The notes: generated from the letters alone by a model not told the origin. A stretch of DNA of 13,131 nt from UBA349 sp964444115 (GCA_964444115.1 CAYUFT010000059.1:1-13131), one strand, 5' to 3'; shown: positions 1-7,608, numbered from the stretch's first letter. Numbers and translations: made by a program.

Positions 1-5
1 TTAAA

Positions 6-677
6 ATGAAATGTGGGGATATTTATTTCAATCTTCAAAGAGAAAAAAGAGAGACCATGAACATTTCGGTAGAACCCAGTGGAGCAATTAATGTCCTGGC
101 ACCTCAAGAAATCACCATTAACGAATTAAACCAGTTTATTGATAATAAAAAGCACATAATTTATAAATCAAGGTCCAAATTGAAACCCGAATCTAAGGTT
201 AAAAGGGAAATAAAAAATGGCCAAGGATTTTTGTATTTAGGGAAATCCTATAAATTAAAGATTAAAAAAAATCTAAAGCAACCCCTCTCTCTTAGACAAG
301 GTCGTTTTCATCTGGATAGAGATTATCAGGACCAGTCAAAAGAATATTTCATTAAATTCTATAAAGATAAAGCCCAACAACATATACAACAGAGAATAGA
401 TTACTTCCAGGCCCAATTAGGAGTTTCACCAGATCCTATAAGAATTATGGAACTGGATAATCACTGGAGTTCCACTTCAGATAAACACTTGAATTTTAAT
501 TGGAGATTAATTATGGCTCCCATGAATATAATTGATTATGTAATAGTCCATGAGCTGGCCCATTTAATAGAAATTAAACACAATGAACACTTTTGGGAAA
601 TTGTGGAATCTGTTATGCCGGACTATCAATCAAGAAAAGATTGGTTGAGAACTAAAGGGCCGGATTTAGATTTATAA
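6..677 (+). CDS. YgjP-type (DUF45) zinc metallopeptidase-like protein
   Basis: The 223-residue product matches the YgjP/DUF45 family of SprT-like metallopeptidases in layout and length. The N-terminal part (about 1-60) has the family's start, with 'ISVEPSGAINVLAP' at 20-33. A linker follows, then the catalytic domain from about 140. The zinc site is visible as VHELAH (H182, E183, H186) with a third ligand at H195 in 'NEHFW', preceded by 'NWRLIMAP', which is typical of the family. The usual RWGSCS-like segment is altered here to 'HWSSTSDK' (153-160). The protein has no signal peptide and is probably cytoplasmic; its substrate is unknown. The ATG at 6 is preferred because the homology begins almost at once, but only five upstream bases are in the window, so no ribosome site can be seen. 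The gene converges on the next one. Confidence 0.85.
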   Translation: MKCGDIYFNLQREKRETMNISVEPSGAINVLAPQEITINELNQFIDNKKHIIYKSRSKLKPESKVKREIKNGQGFLYLGKSYKLKIKKNLKQPLSLRQGRFHLDRDYQDQSKEYFIKFYKDKAQQHIQQRIDYFQAQLGVSPDPIRIMELDNHWSSTSDKHLNFNWRLIMAPMNIIDYVIVHELAHLIEIKHNEHFWEIVESVMPDYQSRKDWLRTKGPDLDL

Positions 678-757
678 TTATATTCTTTTAAGAATTCTTT
701 CATTAGAAATTAGAAAATAAATTTAAAAATAATAAAATAATTAATGAGTATTCCAGT

Positions 758-1639
758 TTATGCCGTTTTAGGAATTAAAAACTCAGCAATACCATATCCT
801 TCCTTTTCATCCCAACTATATTTAGAAAGGGTTTCTATGAGAATCATCTTCTCATCCACCGGAATCATTCCAAATCTAACTACTTTTCCTTCAATGGAAT
901 ATTTAGAACCTTTTTTATCAAATAAGGCCATGGAAAAACAAGAAGGAATTCCCTTATTAAATTCTACATCAATATCTGATTTTATCAGTGGTTCATTAAC
1001 TGAATTAGTATAGAAGTATCCAGCATCAATATCTCCCTCTTCAACTGAGAGTTTGGTTATATTAAAAGCTTCTTTTTGGGAAAATTCAGCATTAATCCAC
1101 ATCCACATTTTAGGAGATCCCCAGGCCCTTATACCTCGGCTTAAATCTCTCTCACCTAATGCGTCAATTTCAAATGATTCTCCATCAATTTCAATTCTTC
1201 CTTGAGCTTTTCCAAACTGTTCATAATGCTCAGAAGCCACATTAGAGGACATTTGAGTTTCTTTTTCATCCACACATTCCACGTAATCCATGATAGGGTT
1301 TAATGCTTCCCAGGTTACATCCATGGTAACTTTAAATTGGGTTTTCTCTAAGGGATTAAAAATCGATCCATCATATTTAAGGTTCCATTGGCCTGTTTCC
1401 ATCTCCTGATACTCTAAACCAGCAATATTTAATGGTTTATCATCACAGGGAGTTTCTAATTTAATCCCGGCAGTAATGGTGGAAGACATTACATAGAAGA
1501 ACATTGATTTTTCATTTTTATTGATCTTGTTTCCAATACGCATAAAGGCCGTTAAATCGTTTTTCTTGTCGTGAAAATTAAAATAATAGCTTTCATTCCA
1601 TTCTTCATGTTTTTTGAGAGTTTCTAAATTGATATCCAT
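758..1639 (-). CDS. CrtC/AttH-like (DUF7064-like) beta-barrel protein
   Basis: A 293-residue protein with no signal peptide, rich in beta-strand. It carries two features I associate with the DUF7064 / hydroxyneurosporene-synthase-like (CrtC, AttH) fold: a 'GERDLSRGIRAW' motif at about 162-173 (the family usually reads G-x-RD-x-SWG-x-R-x-W, so W is replaced by R) and a C-terminal 'EGYGIAEFL' ending. Members have a lipocalin-like double barrel that handles hydrophobic ligands. The function here is unknown. The gene directly follows the dikinase-like gene; its stop at 1653-1655 lies 13 bases before this start, so the two are almost certainly co-transcribed. An in-frame ATG at 1651 would add four residues, but it has no ribosome site of its own, whereas the ATG at 1639 follows GGGTGAT. 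Family assignment is by motif recognition only. Confidence 0.7.
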   Translation of the reverse strand: MDINLETLKKHEEWNESYYFNFHDKKNDLTAFMRIGNKINKNEKSMFFYVMSSTITAGIKLETPCDDKPLNIAGLEYQEMETGQWNLKYDGSIFNPLEKTQFKVTMDVTWEALNPIMDYVECVDEKETQMSSNVASEHYEQFGKAQGRIEIDGESFEIDALGERDLSRGIRAWGSPKMWMWINAEFSQKEAFNITKLSVEEGDIDAGYFYTNSVNEPLIKSDIDVEFNKGIPSCFSMALFDKKGSKYSIEGKVVRFGMIPVDEKMILIETLSKYSWDEKEGYGIAEFLIPKTA

Positions 1640-1642
1640 ATA

Positions 1643-1649
1643 ATCACCC
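1643..1649 (-). promoter_or_regulatory. Ribosome-binding site deciding the start of the CrtC-like gene
   Basis: On the minus strand GGGTGAT is followed by TAT and then ATG (1639). GGTGAT is complementary to the archaeal 16S rRNA 3' end. The upstream ATG (1651) overlaps this site and has only A/T-rich sequence before it, so 1639 is the more likely start. Confidence 0.6.
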
Positions 1650-1652
1650 ATT

Positions 1653-4343
1653 TTATTCTTTTTTATAGACTACTCCTTCATTACCATCGATAATAAGGTT
1701 TTCACCGGTTTTGAAAATTTTAGTAGCTCCTTTAACCGCAGTTACAGCAGGTATCCTATATTCCCGTGAAATAACAGCACCGTGGGATAATATTCCCCCG
1801 GTTTCCGTGATAAGGCCACCTATCTTGGAAAATATAGCGGTCCAGGCTGGATCGGTGTTACTGGTTATAAGAATTTCATTATCTTCCAGGTGTGACAATT
1901 CTTCAATGGATTCCACCACTCGGGCTATGCCCTGGAATGTTCCAGGACTGGCAGCAGCTCCATAAATAGCATTCTGACCATATTCCATAACAGTATCGTC
2001 AAATTCTATCCCGTTTTTTAAGAATTTAGGTGGTAGTGACGATTTATAACGGTAGAATTCCTTTTTCCGCTTTAGAATTTTATCTCTTAAATCAGGGAGA
2101 ATTTCACTGGATTCTTTTTCTGAAGGGCTTTCTTTGAAAAATGAGAATAATTCTACTTCAAAAAGGAAGAAAACATCATCAATTTCATCAATAATATTCC
2201 GGGCCATCAATCTCCTTCCCATTTCCCTCAGCATCAATCTCTGACGGAAAAGCAAGTGATCCAGGTAGAATCTCTGATTTTCCCGGAAGGTTAAGTAGGT
2301 CTGGGCGAGATTAAGCACCACTCCAAATAGTCTGGCCTTGAGGAATCCGCCTTTTTGTTTTTTTATATTTTTGAAAACCTTTTTTTCGGTTTTAACTCTA
2401 TAGTGGCGACTTTCTGATTCCTTTTTTCTTAAATCTAAATCAGAAGATGAAAGTAATTTAATAACTTCTAATACGTAAGCCTTATCTTCCCTCCAACGAG
2501 GATAAAGTATTTCCCTGGTATTGGAACGGTGCCCATATTTTTTTATAAAGGAATTAAATTCTTTTTTGAATTTTGAATTATAAGAGATAAGATTTTCAAG
2601 TTCTCTTTCACTTAGCGTGCTTAAATCATCAGTGGAATTTATCTGGTTTAATAGATCATGGTCTTTTCTTAAAATTTTGGCCAAGTCCGAGAATCTTATA
2701 TTCATTTCCACCGTTTTATTATCGTCTAAACCAGAGATTAAACCAGCATATAGCGTACCATTCTTATCATCCAACCATTTTACCAGCCAGTTTTTAACCA
2801 TTAAGTTAGTGGCGATGGAGTGGGAGACCATACCGTATCTTATGAGTTGATAGTGTTTAATTCCTGAAGTTTCAATATCATCATAAAGTGCGGCCAGTTC
2901 CCCGTCACTTAACAGAGTTAAATCTGTTTTATCAAATTTTTTGCATTTTTTCATGAAACCTTTAGCCCATTTGCGATAGGCTTTATCGGTCTTATGCATC
3001 ATGCCATCCGGGTCACGGATAGCCACTAAAATCTGGGAGAGTAAGGTTTTATGTAAACTGGATGGATACTGGGATATTCTCTCCTGGTCTTCTAAGGGAA
3101 AATAATTTAATAACTCTTTAGATCTGGCAAATTTAGGATAATAGGAGAAAGCTTTTTCTAAAACCCAACTATTAAAATAAACCCTTGATTTGTGGAGTTT
3201 TAAGAGTTTAGTATCTGTTATTTCTTTATAGCCCATTATGCGGGCCCCTTCATGGTTAACGTAGTCCGTGAGCATTTTACCCATGACATCGTAAAAGAGA
3301 GGAGTGGTGGCATCGGCCCAGTACTCGTCCCCATAGGCCCGGCTCCACAAAATATCATCCTTCTCAGAGGTATCAGTGAGGGTGGTTACTGGTCGTGATT
3401 GGAGGATATAGATATCTGGGCTTTCGGTGTGGTTACATTCCAAAGCCCATTCAATATCCTGGGGAAGATTAAAGAATTCTTCCAGCTCCAGAGCAGATTT
3501 TACTAATTTTTCCAGTATCTCTTCATTGAGGCTGGATTTTTCCCTTTTTTCCGCGCTGATATCAATTAAAGTATTGGTCCCATCTTGAAGGAAATATCCC
3601 TTCTTTTTTGTTTTAATATTTTTCTCAATGATATTTCCGTCCCTTCCTAGAACAAAAATATCCGGAGTGACTATTCCTGATGCAATAGCTTCACCCAGGC
3701 CCCAGGAAGATTCAATAACAATATCATTCCTACCATTTACTGGATTGGCGGTGAAAGTTACTCCACTGATATCGGCATTGACCATTTTTTGTACCAATAC
3801 ACCTATTCCAGCCGCTGTCATTTCACTGTCTAAGTGTCCAATGGAAGAATCGTGTCGGTATTTCACCGCACGATCAGACCAGTAAGAGGCCCAACAATCA
3901 ACGATATTCTCTAGAATATCTTCCTTTTTCACATTTAAGAAACTGTCCAGCTGCCCGGCAAAACTGGCATCAACCAGGTCTTCTGCCACTGCCGATGATC
4001 TTACGGCATAATGTCCTTCTGGGAGATTTTTTAGGCTGTTGTTAATTTCTAAAAAAAGGTTTGGTGGTAGTTGTTCTGATTTGATTATGCTTCTAATTAA
4101 AGAGCATCCAGAAGAGATAGAATTTTCATCTTTAAAATCAATAGAATCAAGTATTTTAGATATTTTACCTTCTAATTCCTTTTTAATAAAAAAATCATAG
4201 GCATCTACGGAGACAACAAATGCTGGGGGAATATTAAACCCTGCTTCTGACATTTTTCCCAAATTAAGGGCCTTGCCTCCAATTTTTTCAATAGGAAGTT
4301 CTTTTTCTCTAAGATCTAGCACATAATGCTGTATATCGGACAT
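1653..4343 (-). CDS. PEP synthase-like dikinase with rifampin phosphotransferase architecture
   Basis: An 896-residue protein. Residues 15-322 form the PPDK-type ATP-grasp domain: 'GGKALNLGKM' (22-31), 'AVRSSAVAED' (113-122), 'ESSWGLGEAIASG' (211-223), 'DIEWALE' (296-302) and 'LQSRPVTTL' (314-322). A long helical middle region follows (about 330-790). A C-terminal swivelling domain starts near 795, with 'TDPAWTAIF' and 'GGILSHGAVISREY', whose His854 is the expected phosphorylated residue. The C-terminal PEP-binding TIM barrel of real PEP synthase is absent. This ATP-grasp / helical / His-domain order is that of rifampin phosphotransferase, which uses ATP to phosphorylate a small molecule with release of AMP and phosphate. 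The natural substrate here is unknown. An upstream in-frame ATG (4454) would add 37 non-homologous residues and would run through a TATA box and palindrome, so I chose 4343, where the homology begins. It heads an operon with the CrtC-like gene. Confidence 0.85.
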   Translation of the reverse strand: MSDIQHYVLDLREKELPIEKIGGKALNLGKMSEAGFNIPPAFVVSVDAYDFFIKKELEGKISKILDSIDFKDENSISSGCSLIRSIIKSEQLPPNLFLEINNSLKNLPEGHYAVRSSAVAEDLVDASFAGQLDSFLNVKKEDILENIVDCWASYWSDRAVKYRHDSSIGHLDSEMTAAGIGVLVQKMVNADISGVTFTANPVNGRNDIVIESSWGLGEAIASGIVTPDIFVLGRDGNIIEKNIKTKKKGYFLQDGTNTLIDISAEKREKSSLNEEILEKLVKSALELEEFFNLPQDIEWALECNHTESPDIYILQSRPVTTLTDTSEKDDILWSRAYGDEYWADATTPLFYDVMGKMLTDYVNHEGARIMGYKEITDTKLLKLHKSRVYFNSWVLEKAFSYYPKFARSKELLNYFPLEDQERISQYPSSLHKTLLSQILVAIRDPDGMMHKTDKAYRKWAKGFMKKCKKFDKTDLTLLSDGELAALYDDIETSGIKHYQLIRYGMVSHSIATNLMVKNWLVKWLDDKNGTLYAGLISGLDDNKTVEMNIRFSDLAKILRKDHDLLNQINSTDDLSTLSERELENLISYNSKFKKEFNSFIKKYGHRSNTREILYPRWREDKAYVLEVIKLLSSSDLDLRKKESESRHYRVKTEKKVFKNIKKQKGGFLKARLFGVVLNLAQTYLTFRENQRFYLDHLLFRQRLMLREMGRRLMARNIIDEIDDVFFLFEVELFSFFKESPSEKESSEILPDLRDKILKRKKEFYRYKSSLPPKFLKNGIEFDDTVMEYGQNAIYGAAASPGTFQGIARVVESIEELSHLEDNEILITSNTDPAWTAIFSKIGGLITETGGILSHGAVISREYRIPAVTAVKGATKIFKTGENLIIDGNEGVVYKKE

Positions 4344-4378
4344 GTTATCATTGCCATTATTAATCAGTATAATTTCTG

Positions 4379-4408
4379 TACTTATTTTAAAATAAGTAGA
4401 ATATAAAA
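4379..4408 (-). promoter_or_regulatory. Promoter with 20-bp palindromic operator candidate for the dikinase-like operon
   Basis: On the minus strand a TATA-like element (TTTTATAT, 4401-4408) is followed directly by a perfect 20-bp palindrome (4379-4398: TACTTATTTT and its reverse complement). Transcription would be expected to start near 4378, giving a leader of about 35 bases to the ATG at 4343. A palindrome between TATA box and start point is a classic position for an archaeal repressor site. AT-richness makes chance palindromes possible. Confidence 0.5.
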
Positions 4409-4521
4409 CAATATGATATCTTTTTAATTGATATTTGTCCATGATTGAATCCATATCACAATTTATGCTCTAAAAATACCTATCACTAACTCAATTCTTA
4501 AGTATAATGCCCATTTACATG

Positions 4522-4534
4522 AAAAAAAATAAAA
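4522..4534 (-). terminator. Oligo-T terminator after the acetolactate decarboxylase gene
   Basis: Read on the minus strand, about 30 bases after the stop codon there is TTTTATTTTTTTT, a T-tract of the kind that ends archaeal transcription. It separates this gene from the dikinase-like operon downstream. Confidence 0.5.
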
Positions 4535-4563
4535 TTTAATTTATTGTAATGATGCGATTATAT

Positions 4564-5286
4564 TCAGGTTGGAATATCCATATAAAATTTAGGAGTATTA
4601 TCCACCTGCATGCTCGCTTCATTTACCTTGAACTCTAATATGTGGCCACCAGCAGTTTTATTCTGTGATATGAAATGGAAATGGAAACCAGGATTATTTA
4701 AACCACCTATATTATCTGGACACCAAAATCCAACAATGGTCCCGTTTATATTATGGTACTCAAAGATGGACTGGTTCTTTATCACATTAGTCAGGTTCTG
4801 ATAGGGAGGATTCTGTTCAGGTACACTTCGGGCCTTAATATAGGTGAAATTTCCCTCTATTTTAATGGCATAGAAGATATTAGTTTGATTAAAACTTTTA
4901 TTTAAAGAATTTTCCAGGTCACTACCATTTAATTGCTTTACCTGAGTAGTATTATCTGCTTCAAAGTAAGTTAACATGATAAAAGGTATTTTTTCACTAT
5001 CAGATGGATTATCAATAGTTCCATTAGATTTCACTTGATAAACGGTATGATTTAATACAATCATTTCCCCATCAAGCTTATTAAAGGTTCCCAGGCCAAA
5101 ATCGCCACGTTTTTTAAGTTGACCTAGAGTTATATAACCATCATATCCACCAGCAGAGAGGTTTTGAATAGTTGAAACCTGATACAAGGTGTCTTGATCC
5201 TCTTGAAACATGGGGGATATGAAAAAGGCCAATCCCACAATTAAAGCAATTAATATTCCCATTATAATTAGAATAGTACGCGACAT
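4564..5286 (-). CDS. budA: Membrane-anchored alpha-acetolactate decarboxylase
   Basis: A 240-residue acetolactate decarboxylase, which converts acetolactate to acetoin and CO2. Family landmarks run in order: 'LYQVSTIQNLSAGGYDG' (34-50), 'GDFGLGTFNKLDGEM' (61-75, with E74), 'IKARSVPEQNPPY' (150-162, with R153), 'NGTIVGFWCPD' (181-191) and the zinc ligands H202, H204 and H215 in 'FHFHFISQNKTAGGH'. Residues 4-26 form an uncleaved-looking hydrophobic anchor, so the enzyme should face outside. Twelve N-x-S/T sequons (x not Pro) in 240 residues support an exported, probably glycosylated protein. The chain stops at 'YMDIPT', only 25 residues after H215. The conserved C-terminal Glu253 of the Brevibacillus enzyme lies 46 residues after its corresponding histidine, so that tail appears to be missing. 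No Shine-Dalgarno site is evident before the ATG; a leaderless or very short-leader message is likely. Confidence 0.9.
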   Translation of the reverse strand: MSRTILIIMGILIALIVGLAFFISPMFQEDQDTLYQVSTIQNLSAGGYDGYITLGQLKKRGDFGLGTFNKLDGEMIVLNHTVYQVKSNGTIDNPSDSEKIPFIMLTYFEADNTTQVKQLNGSDLENSLNKSFNQTNIFYAIKIEGNFTYIKARSVPEQNPPYQNLTNVIKNQSIFEYHNINGTIVGFWCPDNIGGLNNPGFHFHFISQNKTAGGHILEFKVNEASMQVDNTPKFYMDIPT

Positions 5287-5310
5287 GTTTTTAATATCTA
5301 TAAATTATTA

Positions 5311-5318
5311 GTATAAAT
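5311..5318 (-). promoter_or_regulatory. TATA box of the acetolactate decarboxylase gene (possibly leaderless)
   Basis: On the minus strand TTTATAC (5311-5317) lies about 25-28 bases before the A of the ATG at 5286, the spacing expected between TATA centre and transcription start. No ribosome-binding site lies between. A further A/T-rich TATA-like stretch (to about 5327) would give a leader of about 10 bases. Confidence 0.4.
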
Positions 5319-5402
5319 TATATTTTATTTGGTAGAATAAGAAAAATTTTTCATGAATAATTTTCAAAGGTCTATCTGCATCAGGAGTGAGTTTAAATTA
5401 GT

Positions 5403-5442
5403 ATATTGTAAAATGTGAGTTAGCTAGTAATATTGTAAAATG
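5403..5442. repeat. Two 13-bp direct repeats upstream of the acetolactate decarboxylase promoter
   Basis: ATATTGTAAAATG occurs at 5403-5415 and again at 5430-5442, 27 bp apart, in a gene-free 244-bp stretch (5287-5530). Several copies of TTAGC or its complement lie around it (near 5420, 5463 and 5481-5490). It sits roughly 115-155 bases upstream of the decarboxylase start. It could be a regulator site, but function is unproven. Confidence 0.45.
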
Positions 5443-5507
5443 AGTAATTATTATATTTTATTTAGCATTTTATTAATTATTAGCTTGCTAATATGCTTTA
5501 AATCACT

Positions 5508-5523
5508 AAAAAAAGAAAAAAAA
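5508..5523 (-). terminator. Oligo-T terminator after the first surface-protein gene
   Basis: On the minus strand, a few bases after the TAA at 5531, there are eight T, one C and seven T. This is a strong archaeal-type T-tract terminator. Confidence 0.7.
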
Positions 5524-5530
5524 GAGTTAT

Positions 5531-7564
5531 TTATTTTTTACTACTTACCATTCCACCAATGAGCATGAATAAGGCCAATATTAGGGCTATTAGTGGCGTT
5601 CCTGTGTTTTGCATGTTTACGGTGTTAGTTGCTGCGTTTAAGGTATTGTCTGTTGCTGCAGCGGCGTGTATAGTTAGGCTTTGAGTATTGGTGTTTAGTG
5701 TAGGGTCATAAGTACTGGTTGATAGTTGCGGGTTAATCAAGTAGTTTCCGGCACGCAGTATTTTAAGTGATAACCACATGTATGGATCACCTACCGGCAC
5801 ATCACCAATATTCCAGGTTAGGGTACGAGTTGCAGGGTTATAGGTATAAGTTCCGACATCCACGTTGGCTCCAGCAAACTCTAAACCTTCCGGTATGACA
5901 TAGGTCATAAACACATTTTTTGCAGTGTCTGGTCCGTGGTTACCCACTTTCAGAGTGTAAATTACTGTGTCACCAACTACAGGATGGGTTTTATTGGGTG
6001 TTATGGTCAGATAAAGACTGGATTTAGGATCGATGGTTACTTCGGTGTTTACTGTTTGTGCGTCGGTGGTGGCCGTGATGTGTGCTATTCCTGCGGTTTC
6101 ATCGGCAGTTAGGGTGGCAGTAGCGATTCCTCCACTGGTTTCCTGGTCTATGGTTTTAGATCCTATGCTCCCGTTGTCTGTATTGAAGGTTACTGGACTT
6201 CCATCAGGTATATGTCCTGTAGCTGGGTCCAATGGAGTTACAGTAGTACCATCGAACAAGTTATTGAAATTAACTGTTATTAAACTGGTTTCGACATTGT
6301 TAATAGTGGTTGGGGTGGCATTAATAGTCATGTATAACCATTGAGTTGGGTTTGATACACCAGAAAGTAAATTGGCAAATACTGGGTTATTAGAACCCCA
6401 CCAATTATTTTCAATATTGGATGAACCACTATCCTGATATATGGCATCACCGTCATTAGCTATGTTTCCAACAATACGATTGAAATTAGCAGTTAAAGTA
6501 CCACCATCATTGCAGATAGCTCCACCCTTAGTTGCGGTGTTCTGCTGAATAGTACTACCTGTAATGGTCAAATTATCCCAGTTACAGATTCCACCACCAT
6601 TTTCAGCACTGTTTTTTTGTAGGGTACTCTCAATAATGGTTAATGTACCCATAATGTTGAATATTCCACCACCCATAGAATTAACACCAGTCGCGGTGTT
6701 ATCCTGGATAATACAGTCAGTGACTATTAAAGTATCCCAATTGGCTATTCCAGCACCTATAGGTGCAGTATTATTCTGGATGGTACTGTCTGTAATGGTC
6801 AAACTCACAAAGTTATCTATTCCTCCACCATTATTACCCTGGTTTTGTTGAATAGTACTGCCAGTAATGGTTAATTCTCCATCATTGAGTATTCCTCCAC
6901 CACCTGCAGCATGATTCTGTTGTATGATGCTGTCAATAAGGACCATGGTATCCAGGTTATAAATTCCTCCACCAAAAGAAGGAGCTGTATTCTGCTGAAT
7001 AATACTACTCCTAATAAGCAAATCACCACGGTTGGATATTGCCCCACCATTTCCATCGGCGGTATTATTGGTGAATGTACAGTTAGTAATAATCAAATTA
7101 CCATAATTGTAAATAGCTCCACCTTCACCCGTGGCATTGTTATTGGTGAATTTACAATTGATTATCTGAGTGGGCTGGGCTTGTGTTCCACCTTTATTCG
7201 AAAGACCCGCCCCTCTCCCATTGAATGATCCATTATGGTATCCATTAGTAATAGTCAAACCCTGGATTTTTATATTATTAACACCATTTAGTACTTCAAT
7301 TACCCTATCCTTGTTCTGAGCATCAATAATTACATCATCAGGGTTGTTAGTGGCCCCAATAATGGTCAGTTCTTTGGTAACATTTATACTACTTTGATTG
7401 TAGGTCCCAGTATTCATAATAATAGTGTCACCAGAACCCGCATTATCTATGGCGTCTTGTATGCTATCTTCTGGATTTATAGTCACATTTGTAGCACTTA
7501 TGGATTGTAATGATAAAAATAGTGTGAATAATACGGTTAAAATTAGAATATTTCTTGCTTTCAA
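5531..7564 (-). CDS. Adhesin-like surface protein (beta-helix, Ig-like, DUF11, C-terminal anchor)
   Basis: A 677-residue exported protein. Order: signal peptide (1-24, ending 'SISA'); right-handed beta-helix (25 to about 395) with nine Pmp-like turns that start GG(G/A)I-x-N and repeat every 24-25 residues (148, 173, 198, 222, 246, 270, 298, 323, 347); a capping 'NNWWGSNNP' (386-394); an invasin/Big-like Ig module (about 405-512); a DUF11 module (515-634); a short T/N-rich linker; then 'MQNTGTP', a hydrophobic stretch and a basic tail (651-677) resembling a cell-wall sorting signal. It is probably displayed on the pseudomurein cell wall; the binding partner is unknown. The start codon is TTG, chosen because AAGGAGGTGA precedes it by six bases and the signal peptide begins there. 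It is a tandem paralogue of the next gene upstream. Confidence 0.88.
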   Translation of the reverse strand: MKARNILILTVLFTLFLSLQSISATNVTINPEDSIQDAIDNAGSGDTIIMNTGTYNQSSINVTKELTIIGATNNPDDVIIDAQNKDRVIEVLNGVNNIKIQGLTITNGYHNGSFNGRGAGLSNKGGTQAQPTQIINCKFTNNNATGEGGAIYNYGNLIITNCTFTNNTADGNGGAISNRGDLLIRSSIIQQNTAPSFGGGIYNLDTMVLIDSIIQQNHAAGGGGILNDGELTITGSTIQQNQGNNGGGIDNFVSLTITDSTIQNNTAPIGAGIANWDTLIVTDCIIQDNTATGVNSMGGGIFNIMGTLTIIESTLQKNSAENGGGICNWDNLTITGSTIQQNTATKGGAICNDGGTLTANFNRIVGNIANDGDAIYQDSGSSNIENNWWGSNNPVFANLLSGVSNPTQWLYMTINATPTTINNVETSLITVNFNNLFDGTTVTPLDPATGHIPDGSPVTFNTDNGSIGSKTIDQETSGGIATATLTADETAGIAHITATTDAQTVNTEVTIDPKSSLYLTITPNKTHPVVGDTVIYTLKVGNHGPDTAKNVFMTYVIPEGLEFAGANVDVGTYTYNPATRTLTWNIGDVPVGDPYMWLSLKILRAGNYLINPQLSTSTYDPTLNTNTQSLTIHAAAATDNTLNAATNTVNMQNTGTPLIALILALFMLIGGMVSSKK
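6454..7123 (-). repeat. Coding repeat tract: 24-25-residue beta-helix turns
   Basis: Nine imperfect repeats of about 72-75 bp encode GGGI-x-N...LTITxSTIQQNTA units. One turn is longer (28 residues, starting at residue 270). The units are diverged, not identical, so they look like an old expansion. Confidence 0.75.
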
Positions 7565-7570
7565 CTTTTT

Positions 7571-7608
7571 TCACCTCCTTCATGCCAGATATTTAGAAGT
7601 TATATAAT
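7571..7608 (-). promoter_or_regulatory. TATA box and strong ribosome-binding site for the first surface-protein gene
   Basis: On the minus strand a TATA-like ATTATATAA lies at 7600-7608, and the ribosome site AAGGAGGTGA lies at 7571-7580, six bases before the TTG start at 7564. Transcription should start about 26 bases after the TATA element, just before the ribosome site. The ribosome site, spacer and TTGAAA start are the same as those of the paralogue at 9923. Confidence 0.6.

Noticed and set aside
682..695. ATTCTT-TT-AAGAAT inverted repeat after the metallopeptidase gene as a terminator
   Set aside because: The arms are only six A/T-rich pairs and no convincing T-run follows on either strand, so I did not list it.
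1653..4343. Genuine PEP synthase (ppsA)
   Set aside because: The PEP/pyruvate-binding TIM barrel that should follow the phosphohistidine domain is absent, and the His domain is at the C-terminus after a long helical insert.
4344..4454. A 37-residue N-terminal extension of the dikinase-like protein from the ATG at 4454
   Set aside because: The extra residues do not resemble the family, whose homology begins at 4343, and the extension overlaps a TATA box and a perfect palindrome.
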